A stretch of DNA of 64,000 bases. Origin: Triticum aestivum. Lineage: Eukaryota; Streptophyta; Magnoliopsida; Poales; Poaceae. Position 1 is the stretch's first letter; every line of letters starts with the position of its first letter. A program made the translations under genes and the position numbers. The stretch lies in NCBI RefSeq assembly GCF_018294505.1, contig NC_057807.1:141598461-141662460 (forward strand). The letters are read 5' to 3'. This document shows positions 22,745 through 35,900 of the stretch, piece by piece. The notes beneath the pieces are model-generated. The model worked only from the letters and a program-made list of their open reading frames with translations, was not told the DNA's origin and ran no database searches.

Positions 22745-23039
22745 TGTCCCCAGGTTGTGGCAATGGAACTTCATCCTCCTTCGAGCTTGTCTTGTCCTTA
22801 TCAGGATCATGGTATTCTTCTTCCTCCGAAGTCCAGCCATAGTGATCCACATCCCCATAGACCTTGGAGTTTGCGATATCATCTGCAACATAGCTCTCAC
22901 TCTCTGAGTCTTGGGACGACATAATTCTAGATCTGTCAGGAAAATAGACAGAAAAGAAAACAGGAGATTTCTCCATGATACGGAGGTTAATAGGTTCGGT
23001 AGGTATATATAGATTTTTCATCTTGGGGAAGAAGCACAA
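22745..23039 (-). pseudogene. Element E downstream ORF fragment (position of the env-like ORF in Athila)
   Basis: A 5'-to-3' minus-strand frame from 23039 contains MSSQDSESESYVADDI, then an acidic Glu/Asp-rich stretch ending at PQPGDM. It stops because element D is inserted there. It lies after integrase, where Athila elements carry an extra ORF. I see no membrane segment in the short piece left, so its product cannot be identified. Confidence 0.5.
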
Positions 23040-23345
23040 CGAAAGGAAAATGGAGTCCGGAAAGTACCCGAGGTGGGCACAACCCTGGCGCGCCCTCTTG
23101 TATCGTGCCCACCAGGGTCACTTTCCTGGAAGTTTCTTATTTTCCTAATTTTCTAAATATTCCAAAACCAACAAAAAATATTTTTGCGGATTTTTTGGAG
23201 TCCATTTACTTACCGTATCATGTACCTCCCTTTTTCATGATTCTGGAGTGTTCTGGAAGGATTCCTTTATGTATTCTTCCGGTGTCAAAGTTTGGGTAAC
23301 ATTGCTTTCAACATTAATTGGCCTACCTGAGATATAGTGTTTTAT
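23040..23345 (-). other. Non-coding spacer between integrase and downstream ORF of element E
   Basis: A/T-rich, with a GC-rich core (CCCTGGCGCGCCCTC near 23082-23096). No frame or motif is supported. Confidence 0.55.
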
Positions 23346-24801
23346 TCATTGCCCATTGACAACCTTCGGGTTAGTGCCTTCAGCATTATTTATTTTGATA
23401 GCTCCGGATCGATAGACCTCGTCGATGACATAGGGTCCTTCACATTTGGAGAGGAGTTTTCCTGCAAAGAATCTGAAATGAGAGTTGTACAAAAGAACAT
23501 ATTCTCCAACCTTAAACTCACGCTTTTGGATTCTTTTGTCATGCCATCTTTTAACTTTTTCTTTGAATAACTTTGCATTTTCATAAGCCTGGGTTCTCCA
23601 TTCATCTAATGAGCTAATATCAAATAACCTCTTTTCACCAGCAAGTTTGAAATCATAATTGAGTTCTTTAATTGCCCAATATGCTTTATGTTCTAACTCA
23701 AGAGGCAAATGACAAGCTTTTCCATAAACTATTTTATATGGAGACATACCCATAGGATTTTTATATGCTGTTCTATAAGCCCAAAGTGCATCATCTAATT
23801 TCCTAGACCAATTCTTCCGGGATCTATTGACAGTCTTTTGTAAGATTAGTTTTATTTCTCTATTGCTAAGTTCAACTTGACCACTAGACCGAGGATGATA
23901 AGGTGATACAATTCTATGGTTAACATCATACTTAGCAAGCATTTAATGGAAAGCACCATGAATAAAGTGTGAACGACCATCAGTCATTAAATATCTAGGG
24001 ACTCCAAACCTTGGGAAAATAACTTCCTTAAGCATTTTAATAGAGGTGTTGTGATCAGCACTACTGGTTGGAATAGCTTCTACCCACTTAGTAACATAAT
24101 CAACAGCAACCAAAATATGTGTATACCCATTGGAGGAAGCAAAAGGTCCCATGAAATCAAATCCCCAAGTATCAAATGGTTGAACAACAAGTGAATAATT
24201 CATACGCATTTCTTGAGGCTTACCGATATTACCTATTCTTTAACATTCATCACAAGATGAGACAAACTTACGGGCGTCCTTGAAGAGAGTAGGCCAATAA
24301 AAACCAGATTGCAATACCTTATGAGCGGTTCTGTCTCCCACGTGATGTCCTCCATAAGCTTCAGAGTGACATTTCGGTAGGTTTTATTCCTATTCATGCT
24401 CAGGTACACAACGTCTAATAATACCATCTACTCCTTATTTATAAAGATGTGGGTCATCCCAAAAGTAATGTCTTAAATCATAGAATAATTTTTCTTTTGT
24501 TGGTAAGTGAAACTAGGTGGTATGTATTTAGCAACAATATAATTAGCATAGTCAGCATACCAAGGTGTGCTATGAGAAATATTTATTGCAGCTAGTTGTT
24601 CATCAGGAAAGCTATCATTAATAGGTTGTGGGTCATCAAGAATATGTTCAAGCCTAGACAAGTTATCAGCTACAGAATTCTCTGCTCCTTTGCTATCAGT
24701 GATATGCAAATCAAATTCTTGTAGCACAAGAACCCACCTAATGAGTCTAGGTTTAGCATCTTTCTTTTCCATAAGATATTTTATAGCAGCATGATCGGTG
24801 T
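23346..24801 (-). pseudogene. Element E RNase H (3' part) and integrase
   Basis: From right to left: RNase H with [20 protein letters not shown], then [11 protein letters not shown]; a decayed zinc-finger region (24233-24470) with frameshifts; and the integrase core with FDTWGFDFMGPFASSNGYTH, VPRYLMTDGRSHF and SSGQVELSNREIKLI, so the D, D and E residues are all visible. A stop at 23943-23945 separates the two core blocks, where the neighbouring codon would read Arg/Lys. The tail (HDKRIQKREFKVGEYVLLYNS) ends at NPKVVNGQ (23346). The frame starts inside the target of C. Confidence 0.87.
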
Positions 24802-24806
24802 GAACA

Positions 24807-27543
24807 TGTAGCGACCCGACCTCAGATGGTCAAGTCTTTGTGCTCAGGTGTCATCCCTGGATCAGTAATGCTGACACCACACAGTACTTCAAAGGATTTA
24901 TAACAGAGTAGCAATCACACACTTATTACATCGATGTCCCAAAATAGGACTTAATACAATAATCATGGCTTAAGGCCATCTAATAACGATAAACAGCGGA
25001 AGACTTGGAAGATAAGTGAGTCCATCAACTCCAACGGCATCACTGAGTATAGAACCACGACCTAAAAGCACCTTACTCGTCGTCTAAAAAGTCTGCAACA
25101 TGAAAGTTGCAGCCCGAAAACGGGTCATCACATGGAATATGCTGGCAATGTAACGCATAGAGAATAATGAATGACAAGCCTATTCTATATGCATATATGG
25201 CTGGCGAAAAAGCTCTATGGTTACAGTTTTGCATAAAGCAAATTTTTCCCTACTGCAAAGGAATAAATTTATTTAACTATCATGGTGGTTGTTAAACATT
25301 GAGAATGGTTGACAGCATCCTCAATCCCAAATAAAAGTAATCATTAACAAACCCAACAATATTAAATTAGAGTAACATGTTGAGATTCACATGATATTCA
25401 AGTACTAGATACTCAAGATGTCCATAACCGGGGACACGGCTAATCATGATTAGTTTGTACACTCTGCAGAGGTTTGCGCACTTTTCCCCACAAGACTCGA
25501 TCACCTCCGTTTGGTTTCTCGCACTACATGGTGTTTGAGAAACGGATGACCGAGACATAGTCTTTCAGAGGCGCTAGCACCTTACAATGGGTAGACCGAT
25601 ACACCTACATCCCCTACATCTACTAGTCTAACACTATAAGAGTTCGCACGACTTAGTAAACTATGCCAGAGCCCATAATGGCTTGTGGCTGCACACGGAA
25701 GTTACTAGCATGAATTATCTTATGATCCCTTTGAGCCTGGGTGGCGGTCCATAGGAAAATCACACGGTAACCCCGGGATTTCCAAAAAAACAGGCAATCA
25801 CTGGATACCCCAAGTGCCTCAATCCACCCAGATGTGTATTTAAGTTTCCACCTTAGATAAACCATTAATTAACAATCTCACATCTGTCATGGATATTCAC
25901 TCACCCAATCCATGTCTACTAGCATAGCATGGCATAATAAGCAAACGCAGAAGTAACTCCCAAAGGTTTCATAAGTAATACAGGTAATAGGTACTACCTC
26001 ATCTACTTCCCATCCCACAACTTAATTAGATCCTAATCATGCAATGTTTGAGGATTGATCTAATGCATAAAAACTGGGTAGTAGAAAAGATATGATCAAG
26101 TGTTACTTGCCTTGCTGATGATCCGGGAAACCTAGAGATTCGAAGTAACAAGCGGCGCACTCCGGGTGATCTATCGCAGACAGTCAACAAGCATACAATA
26201 AGTACTCATCTAATGCACAGGTAAATCTCGAATAAAAGATCTAAACAGAAAGTTCAACTCAAGAACCCTGGTGGCAAAAGAATCAAATCAAATAAAGCAA
26301 CGAAGGTCAAACGGCGAAAAGAAAACAGCTCGGTTCTAGCAAATTGAAACTAGGTCAAATTTTACAGTAGCAAAACTTTGTTTAAGTTGATTAGTCGGAA
26401 CGGCGGTTTCGAAATGAAACTCCAGGCGCTTGAATCACCTGATTCCGATAAACGAGCGAGAAGATAAACTAGAACGAAGATCGGATCTGAAATCACGATC
26501 AGAAATATAGCGGAATAAATCCGATTAAAAGAAAAACGACGAACGGTTAAACGAACGGACGTTCGTTAACCGGGGATAACCGGTGATCACGTTCGTTAAG
26601 ACGAACGGTCCGGTGAACGCTCGCTAAACAACAAAACCGGAAATAAACCGATCTAGGGTTTTTTTTTTAAAATCGAACCGAGGGGAGGGTGGCGCGGCAC
26701 GGCTACCTCGACGAGGCAGGGCTCCGGCGGGGTGGCGGCTAGGTGGCGGGGCGACGGCGTCGCGGCGGCGGCGGCGGCGGCTGCGGCGCAAGNNNNNNNN
26801 NNGGCGGCGGCGGCTGCGGTGGCGCGCGGCTGCTGCTGCTGCTGCTTGGGGCGGCGACTGCTGGTTGTGGGGAGGAGGGTGGGTGCTGGGGTATTTATAG
26901 GAGGGGGGTGTTGTTTGGGGGAGGGGGCAAGCAAAGGCAGTGGCGGCGGCGCTGAGTCTGAGTCGGACTCGGCTGGCGGCAGCGGTGCTGCGCACGCGCG
27001 GGAGGGGCGGGGCGCTGGGCCGGCTGGCTGGGCTCTTGGCCCAGTCGGGCGCTGCGTATATATATTTTTTTTAAAAATAACGCGCGCAGAAAACGAATAA
27101 AATAAAACCTAAACGAACTCCAAAAATTACAAAGTAAATTTTCCCCGACTCCTAAAAATGAGTCGAACAAAATGAACTTTTACTCGGGGCCAAAAATGCA
27201 ATTTTTGAAAACACGCATTTTTCCCTAAGGCAAATAAACTCCGAGAAAAATCCAGAATTTGATTTATTTATTAAATCTTCATTTTTCCTAATTTTTGGGA
27301 AAGTCATATTATTCCCTCTCATATTTTTTATATTGGAAAATTATTTGAAGATGAAATAAATAAAATCAAATGATCCTCTTTTCATAATTCGAGGAAACTC
27401 AAATATGAAAATTTCGAAATCTCCAACTCTTTCCGAGGGTCCTTGAGTTGCGTGAAATTTCTAGGATCGGCAAATGCAAGAAAATATGTAATGCATGATG
27501 ATTTAATGTATAACATTCCAAATTGAAAATTTGGGATGTTACA
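24807..27543 (-). repeat. 3' LTR of element C
   Basis: On the minus strand it runs TGTAACATCCC to GGTCGCTACA, 2737 bp including a 10-N gap at 26793-26802 inside a CGG-rich tract. TATAAATA (minus) lies at 26892-26899, just downstream of the CAG/CCG-rich block. The long arms are A/T-rich. Frames such as 26624-26995 and 26732-27100 come from the GC-rich low-complexity block and are not supported as genes. Confidence 0.93.
26892..26899 (-). promoter_or_regulatory. TATA box in 3' LTR of element C
   Basis: TATAAATA on the minus strand, followed downstream by a C-rich tract. The same box occurs at 35505-35512 in the 5' LTR, where it would drive the element. Confidence 0.6.
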
Positions 27544-27558
27544 AACCTACCCCCCTTA
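27544..27558 (-). other. Polypurine tract of element C
   Basis: The minus strand reads TAAGGGGGGTAGGTT immediately before the LTR. The first three bases are the stop codon of the polyprotein, so the PPT overlaps the end of the coding region. Confidence 0.85.
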
Positions 27559-30500
27559 AGATGAATCTCGCCCTCGAGATTCGGGTTGGCTAGAAAATAG
27601 GTGAGGGTGATCCTTGAGCAAAACTTCTTCTCTCTCCCAGGTGGCTTCATCCTCAGTGTGGTGGCTCCACTGAACCTTGCAAAACTTGATAACCTTGCTG
27701 CGAGTAACCCTGCTAGCGTGTTCGAGAATCTTGATGGGTTTTTCCTCATATGTTAAATCATCCTTCAACTGAATTGCTTCAAGTGGCACTGTATCTCTTA
27801 GCGGTACCTCCGCCATCTCGGCGTGGCATTTCTACAGCTGAGAAACATGGAATACGTCATGAACTCCTGACAGTCCTTCTGGTAATTCCAACTTGTAAGC
27901 GACTTCTCCCATGCGCTGCAAGACCCTATACGGTCCAACGAAACGTGGTGCTAATTTTCATTTAACTCCAAAACGCTTAACTCCTCGAAGTGGGGATACT
28001 CTAAGATAAACTCTGTCTCCAATTTCATATTCTATCGCCTTGCGTTTTGAATCCGCATAGATTTTCTGTCTGGACTGGGCTACCTTGAGCCTATCGCGAA
28101 TCAACTTAACTTTCTGTTCAGACTCCTTAATCAAATCTGGTCCAAACAACTGACGGTCTCCAACTTCGTCCCATGACAACGGTGTCCTGCACCTCCTTCC
28201 GTATAAAGCTTCGAAAGGTGCCATCTTCAAGCTGGTTTGGCAACTGTTGTTATAAGAAAACTCTACATACGGAAAGTTATCGTCCCAACTAGATCCATAA
28301 TCTAGTGCACAAGCTCTCAGCATATCCTCCAAAATCTGATTGACTCTCTCAGTCTGTCCATCTGTCTGTGGGTGGAAAGCTGTACTGAATTCCAGCCTGG
28401 TTCCCAATGTTTCATGCAACTGATTCCAAAACTTTGAGGTAAATTGGGTTCCTCTATCTGATACGATGCTCCTCGGAACTCCGTGCAAACACACAATTCT
28501 GGTCATGTATATCTTTGCCAACTTAGCACTGCTATAGGTAGTCTTGACTGGAATGAAATGAGCTACCTTCGTCAAGCGGTCGACTATAACCCAAATCGAG
28601 TCATAGCCTGAATGAGTCTTTGGCAAACCTGTGATGAAATCCATGCCTAGTTTATCCCACTTCCATTCGGGTATAGGCAATGGTTGCAACAATCCTGCTG
28701 GCTTCTGATGTTCTGCCTTCACTCTCTGACATACATCACAAACTGCTACATACTCCGCAATATCCTTCTTCATTCCGGTCCACCAGAACGTTTCCTTCAA
28801 ATCCAAATACATCTTGGTATTTCCTGGGTGAATCGAATAGGGTGAATCATGTGCCTCTTGCAGAATCAACTTCCTGATCTCCGGGTCATTTGGCACATAA
28901 ACACGGTCCTCAAACCATAGGGTATCGTGCTCATCCTGACGAAATCCCTTTGCTTTTCCTTCGCTCATTTTCTCCTTTATATTCGCGATCTCCTTGTCAT
29001 TTTTCTGAGCTTCCCTGATTTTATCCATAAAGGTAGACTGAATCTCCAATGCTGCTACATAGCCTCTCGGAACTATTTCTAAACATAGCTCACGAAGATC
29101 TTCTGCTAGCTCCTTTGGTATTTCTCCAGTCAATAGCGTATTGACATGGCTCTTGCGGCTCAATGCGTCAGCTACTACATTAGCCTTTCCGGGGTGGTAA
29201 TGCAATCTCATATCATAGTCCTTGATGAGTTCCAACCATCTCCTTTGTCTAAGGTTTAACTCTTTCTGCGTGAAAGTGTACTTCAAACTCTTGTGATCCG
29301 TGTACACCTCACAATGATTTCCAATGAGGAAATGTCTCCATGTCTTCAATGCATGCACTACGGCTGCTAACTCCAAATCATGTGTGGCATAATTTAATTC
29401 GTGAGGTTTCAGTTGTCGTGAAGCATATGAAACAACTCTTCCTTCCTGCATAAGCACTGCTCCAAGTCCTCGACTTGAAGCGTCGCAATACACCTCATAA
29501 TCCTTGGTCTGATCTGGCAAAATTAACACTGGTGAGGTAACCAATCTTTTCTTCAACTCCTGAAAACTTGCCTCACAATCCTCAGTCCATATGAACTTGG
29601 TATCCTTTTTCAGCAACTCCGTCATAGGCTTTGCAATCCTTGAGAAATTCTCAATGAATCTCCGGTAGTATCCTGCGAGTCCAAGAAAACTTCGGATCTC
29701 TCCAACTGTCGTTGGTGCTTCCCATTTGGTTACGGTCTCAACCTTTGTGGGGTCAACTGCTATCCCTTCTCCGGATATAACATGTCCAAGAAATCCAACT
29801 TCCTTTAGCCAAAACTCACATTTGCTGAACTTGGCATATAACTGATGTTCCCTTAGTTTCTCCAAAACCAATCGCAAATCTTCCTTATGTTCCTCTTCAT
29901 TCTTCGAGTAAACCAAAATATCATCAATGAACACCACGACGAACTTATCCAAAAACTCCATAAACACTTTGTTCATCAGGTTCATTAAATAGGCAGGTGC
30001 GTTAGTCAGTCCAAATGACATAACGGTATACTCATACAGTCCATATCTTGTGGTGAACGCTGTCTTGGGTATGTCCTGCTCTCGAATCTTCAGCTGATGG
30101 TACCCTGATCGCAAATCGATCTTGGAAAACACTTTAGCTCCTTGCAAACGATCAAACAGATCATTTATCATTGGTAGTGGGTACTTGTTCTTGATTGTTA
30201 CTTCATTCAATCCACGATAATCAACAACCATCCTTAACGATCCATCCTTCTTCTCCACTAAAAGTACGGGTGATCCTCAAGGGGAAGAACTTGGGCGTAT
30301 ATAACCTTTATCCAATAGCTCCTTAATCTGCTTCTTGATTTCCGCCAAATCCTGTGCGGGCATCCTGTATGGTCGCTTCGATATTGGGCCTGTACCTGGC
30401 AAAAGCTCAATCAAAAACTCAATGTTTCTATCCGGTGGCATTCCTGGCAATTCATCAGGAAATACCTTAGGGTAATCCTTCACCACTGGCACCTCTTCCT

Positions 30501-31938
30501 GCACAACTCCTGATAAGGAATTTACTTCATTCCTATTTGGTCCATGTCGTGATACATACCTAATCCTTCTTCCTTCTGGCGTTGTGAGCAAAATCGTCTT
30601 ACTTGCACAATCGATGTTTCCTCCATACATCGACAGCCAATCCATACCGAGAATCACATCCAATCCTTGGGATTCTAGAATGATCAAATCCGTCGGGAAT
30701 ACATGCCTTCCTATACTTAATGGCACTTGAAAACATCCTTGTCTGGCCATATACTCCACTCCTGGTGAGCTTACTAGCATAGGGGTTTTAAGAATCTGAG
30801 TAGGTAGACTATACTTCTCTACAAATCCCCTTGATATGTATGAATGCGATGCACCAGTATCAAAAAGAACAAGTGCAGTAAATGACTTAACCAAAAACTT
30901 ACCGATTACTGCATCGGGCTGATCTTCAACCTCCTCCACATCAATGTGGTTCACCTGTCCCCTGTTGAAAGGGTTTGGCTTCTTTCCAGAGCTTCCATTT
31001 CCACCTTGGCCTTCGGGACAGTCATTTGCATAATGTCCGGTCTTGGAACACTTGTAACAGGTGACATGGCTCAGGTCTTTCTTGGCTGGGGTTGATGGTG
31101 TGGTCCGGTTCTGGCCGTTGCTTCCTCCATTCCCATTACCATTCTTGTGGCCATTTTGGTTGTGCGAACTACCTCCTCCATGGGTATGCTGAAACTGAAC
31201 TCCCTGTTTAGGGGTATAACGGGGCTTCTGCTGGGCTCCAGAGTTATACTTCCCCTGCCCATACTTCCTCTTGCGATTCTCAATCTGCTGCTGCTTTCCT
31301 TCAATCATGAGGGCGCGGTCTACCAACTCCTGGTAGTTATTGAATCTTGCTACCATCAACTGCAAGCTTAACTCATCATTTAGTCCTTCCAGAAGCTTCT
31401 CCTGCTTAGTTGCGTCTGTAGCAACGTCATCTGGGGCATAACGTGCTAACTTACTAAAATCATCCACATACTGGCCAACAGTCCTTCCTCCTTGGCGTAA
31501 GTTGCGAAACTCACGCTTCTTCATGGCCATAGATCCTGCTGAAACATGGGCAGTGCGGAAAGCTTGCTGAAACTGATCCCATGTGACAGTGTCTACAGGG
31601 TAAGTGGCTGTGAAATTCTCCCACCATGCTGCTGCGGGTCCGTCAAGCTGATGTGCACCAAACTTCACCTTCTCACCATCTGTGCATCCTGCAGTGGTCA
31701 ACTCCCTTCCTATCTTGCGGAGCCAATCGTCTGCTACAATCGGCTCGGTGCTACTAGAATACACCGGCGGATTCAGCCTAAGGAAACGAGTCAAGTGATC
31801 CGCAGGTGGTGGTGGTGGCGGGTTGTTGTTGTTGTTGCCTTGGTTCTGTACCAATGTTTGAATCAAAGTATTCTGCTGCTGAATCAACTGAGTGATCTCT
31901 GGCGGGAAAACAAACTCGGGGTCGCGTCTCGGAGGCAT
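27556..31938 (-). pseudogene. Element C gag-pol polyprotein, single frame with three stops
   Basis: One reading frame of 1461 codons from ATG 31938 (MPPRRDPEFVFPPEITQLIQ) to TAA 27556-27558, with no frameshift. Order: gag core (RKIGRELTTAGCTD, AAAWWENFTATYPVDTVTWD); CCHC knuckle CYKCSKTGHYANDC (about 31020-31061); protease VLFDTGASHSYIS (about 30840-30880); RT with [12 protein letters not shown] and VFIDDILVY (about 29909-29935); RNase H ([13 protein letters not shown]); integrase ([37 protein letters not shown]); and a chromodomain-like end (CKVQWSHHTEDEATWERE). In-frame stops are at 30277-30279 (TGA for Trp), 27958-27960 (TGA for Gly) and 27832-27834 (TAG for Lys). All catalytic residues I can locate are intact. 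Confidence 0.93.
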
Positions 31939-32141
31939 CTGAAGGGTTTAGAAAAGACGAGAAATTAAGAATAGAGTGAGGTCTAAGGAGAAAACACTAC
32001 CCAAATGCTCATGAGACAAATGCACACAAAATCACTTCATTCATTTCAACAAAGGGCATACAATGGTCTAACTATCGCAAAAGTGCTTGTACTATAATGT
32101 TTACATGGAGGGAAATACTACTAATATGTGGGGGTCATCTA

Positions 32142-32870
32142 TTAATTTGAACCAGTGGAAGACTCCATGATGTCTGCTCCAGCTTCGTCTTCAAACTCGA
32201 GCTCACTTGGATCCGAATCGGTGTCGTCGATGATGATGTAGTTGCTCAAACAGTCGACGTACTTGTCTTCATTCTTGAGCGCTAATTTCTTCTTGAGTTC
32301 TTCAATCTCATACTTAAGATTGCTATTGTGCTTTACTACAGCTACGATCTCGTCCATGTAGTCCTTGCGTGTAGACTTTAGTTCTCCTTCAAGTTCGATG
32401 ATCCTTCCCTTCGCATTCTTCAACTCTATCATATCATTACACATCTGGTTCTCCTAGCGTCGAATGTGATGGTTTAGCTCTTGGATGAAAGCTGCAATGG
32501 ATCTATCCTTCTTGGTGCTGACTACCTCCCATTGTTCATCTCGGCGTCTGCAAATCTGGTAGATAGTGCACTTGAGGTCTTCTTGATAAACTTCTCTAAT
32601 GCGTCCCATGGTGATATGAGCTGCCATGCTCTTTCCCAGACTCCAGGTTGGTGCACTGAAAACACTATCTATAGGCTTGGTGATTGGGGCGAATTTCCTT
32701 CCCGGAACGTGGGCTTGAATCTTCCAGCGCTCCTCTTCAGGCAGAGTGGCATTGAAAGTCCCGCTGAAGCTTGGTAGTCCAATGTTCAGGTACTTGGCGA
32801 CTTCCTTCAAGTGGAATCCAAAAGGTGTACCTTCATCTGGTTGAGCGTACTTGATCTTTGCGTCCGTCAT
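32142..32870 (-). pseudogene. Leader ORF of element C, unknown function
   Basis: A sense-strand frame of 243 codons between the PBS and gag, from ATG 32870 (MTDAKIKYAQPDEGTPFGF) to the stop after MESSTGSN. One in-frame TAG at 32454-32456 divides it. The N-terminal half is globular-looking (WKIQAHVPGRKFAPITKP, SAHITMGRIREVY-like region, ICRRRDEQWEV). The C-terminal half is a Lys/Glu-rich predicted coiled coil (ELKNAKGRIIELEGELK, EIEELKKKLALK), ending in an acidic Asp/Glu/Ser tail. I do not recognise a domain. It is not part of gag and precedes it by about 200 bp, so it would be translated first from a full-length transcript. Confidence 0.7.
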
Positions 32871-32964
32871 CCTAAAAGAGTAGAAAAGATGAGGAGTTAG
32901 AAAATGAGAAGAGAGTAGTGATCTATGGCTTTAACTTAGTGGTCGTGTCCTACAGTCAGCGTGT

Positions 32965-32976
32965 GCTCTGATACCA
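32965..32976 (-). other. Primer binding site of element C (initiator-Met tRNA)
   Basis: The minus strand reads TGGTATCAGAGC, the classic plant tRNA-iMet complement, four bases (GAGA) after the LTR end GGTCGCTACA. Confidence 0.95.
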
Positions 32977-32980
32977 TCTC

Positions 32981-35900
32981 TGTAGCGACCCGACCTCAGA
33001 TGGTCAAGTCTCTGTGCTCAGGTGTCATCCCTGGATCAGTAATGCTGACACCACATAGTACTTCGAAGGATTTATAACAGAGTAGCAATCACACACTTAT
33101 TACATCGATGTCCCAAAAGAGGACTTAATACAATAATCATCGCTTAAGGCCATCTAATAACGATAACAGCAGAAGACTTGGAAGATAAGTGAGTCCATCA
33201 ACTCCAACGGCATCACTGAGTATAGAACCACGACCTAAAAGCACCTTACTCGTCGTCTGAAAAGTCTGCAACATGAAAGTTGCAGCCCGAAAATGGGTCA
33301 GCACATGGAATATGCTGGCAATGTAACACATAGAGAATAATGAATGACAAGCCTATTCTATATGCATATATGGCTGGGGAAAAAGCTCTATGGTTACAGT
33401 TTTGCATAAAGCCAATTTTTCCCTACTGCAAAGGAATAAATTTATTTAACTGTCATGGTGGTTGTTAAACATTGAGAATGGTTGACAGCATCCTCAATCC
33501 CAACTAAAAGTAATCATTAACAAACCCAACAATATTAAATTAGAGTAACATGTTGAGATTCACATGATATTCAAGTACTAGATACTCAAGATGTCCATAA
33601 CCGGGGACACGGCTAATCATGATTAGTTTGTACACTCTGCAGAGGTTTGCGCACTTTTCCCCACAAGACTCGATCGCCTCCGTTTGGTTTCTCGCACTAC
33701 ATGGTGTTTGAGAAACGGATGACCGAGACATAGTCTTTCAGAGGCGCTAGCACCTTACGATAGGTAGACTGGTACACCTACATCCCCTACATCTGCTAGT
33801 CTACCACTATAAGAGTTCGCACGACTTAGTCAACTATGCCAGAGCCCATAATGGCTTGTGGCTGCACACGGAAGTTACTAGCATGAATTATCTTATGATC
33901 CCTTTGAGCCTGGGTGGCGGTCCATAGGAAAATCACATGGTAACCCCGGGATTTCCAAAAAAAAACAGGAAATCACTGGATACCCCAGGTGCCTCAATCC
34001 ACCCAGATGTGTATTTAAGTTGCCACCTTAGATAAACCATTAATTAACAATCTCACATCTGTCATGGATATTCACTCACCCAATCCACGTCTACTAGCAT
34101 AGCATGGCATAATAAGCAAACGCAGAAGTAACTCCCAAAGGTTTCATAAGTAATACAGGTAATAGGTACTACCTCATCTACTTCCCATCCCACAATTTAA
34201 TTAGATCCTAATCATGCAATGTTTGAGGATTGATCTAATGCATAAAAACTGGGTAGTAGAAAAGATATGATCAAGTGTTACTTGCCTTGCTGATGATCCG
34301 CGAAACCTAGAGATTCGAAGTAACAAGCGGCGCACTCCGGGTGATCTATCGCAGACAGTCAACAAGCATACAATAAGTACTCATCTAATGCACAGGTAAA
34401 TCTCAAATAAAAGATCTAACCAGAAAGTTCAACTTAAGAACCCTGGTGGCAAAAGAATCAAATCAAATAAAGCAACGAAGGTCAAATGGCGAAAAGAAAA
34501 CAGCTCGGTTCTAGCAAATTGAAACTAGGTCAAATTTTACAGTAGCAAAACTTTGTTTAATTTGTTTAGTCGGCACGGCGGTTTCGAAACGAAACTCCAG
34601 GTGCTTGAATCACCTGATTCCGATAAACGAGCGAGAAGATAAACTAGAATGAAGATCGGATCTGAAATCACGATCAGAAATATAGCGGAATAAATCCGAT
34701 TAAAAGAAAAACGACGAACGGTTAAACGAACGGACGTTCGTTAACTGGGGATAACCGGTGATCACGTTCGTTAAGACGAACTGTCCGGCGAACGCTTGCT
34801 AAACAACAAACCGGAAATAAAACCGATTTAGGGTTTTTTAAAAAAAAACAAAACGACAAAAAAAAGAAAACCGTAATGGTTTTTTTTTTAAAATCGAACC
34901 GAGGGGAGGGTGGCGCGGCGCGGCTACCTCGACGAGGCGGGGCTCCGGCGGGGTGGCGGCTAGGCGGNNNNNNNNNNNNNNNNNNNNNNNNNNNNNNNNN
35001 NNNNNNNNNNNNNNNNNNNNNNNNNNNNNNNNNNNNNNNNNNNNNNNNNNNNNNNNNNNNNNNNNNNNNNNNNNNNNNNNNNNNNNNNNNNNNNNNNNNN
35101 NNNNNNNNNNNNNNNNNNNNNNNNNNNNNNNNNNNNNNNNNNNNNNNNNNNNNNNNNNNNNNNNNNNNNNNNNNNNNNNNNNNNNNNNNNNNNNNNNNNN
35201 NNNNNNNNNNNNNNNNNNNNNNNNNNNNNNNNNNNNNNNNNNNNNNNNNNNNNNNNNNNNNNNNNNNNNNNNNNNNNNNNNNNNNNNNNNNNNNNNNNNN
35301 NNNNNNNNNNNNNNNNNNNNNNNNNNNNNNNNNNNNNNNNNNNNNNNNNNNNNNNNNNNNNNNNNNNNNNNNNNNNNNNNNNNNNNNNNNNNNNNNNNNN
35401 NNNNNNNNNNNNNNNGGCGGCGGCGGCTGCGGTGGCGCGCGGCTGCTGCTGCTGCTGCTTGGGGCGGCGACTGCTGGTTGTGGGGAGGAGGGTGGGTGCT
35501 GGGGTATTTATAGGAGGGGGGTGTTGTTTGGGGGAGGGGGCAAGCAAAGGCAGTGGCGGCGGCGCTGAGTCTGAGTCGGACTCGGCTGGCGGCAGCGGTG
35601 CTGCGCACGCGCGGGAGGGGCGGGGCGCTGGGCCGGCTGGCTGGGCTCTTGGCCCAGTCGGGCGCTGCGTATATATATTTTTTTTAAAAATAACGCGCGC
35701 AGAAAACGAATAAAATAAAACCTAAACGAACTCCAAAAATTACAAAGTAAATTTTCCCCGACTCCTAAAAATGAGTCGAACAAAATGAACTTTTACTCGG
35801 GGCCAAAAATGCAATTTTTGAAAACACGCATTTTTCCCTAAGGCAAATAAACTCCGAGAAAAATCCAGAATTTGATTTATTTATTAAATCTTCATTTTTC

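Noticed and set aside
26624..27100. Overlapping Ala/Arg/Pro-rich frames in the GC-rich block of the C LTRs
   Set aside because: Low-complexity CGG/CAG sequence opens frames on both strands. The block is the LTR promoter and leader region and holds an assembly gap.
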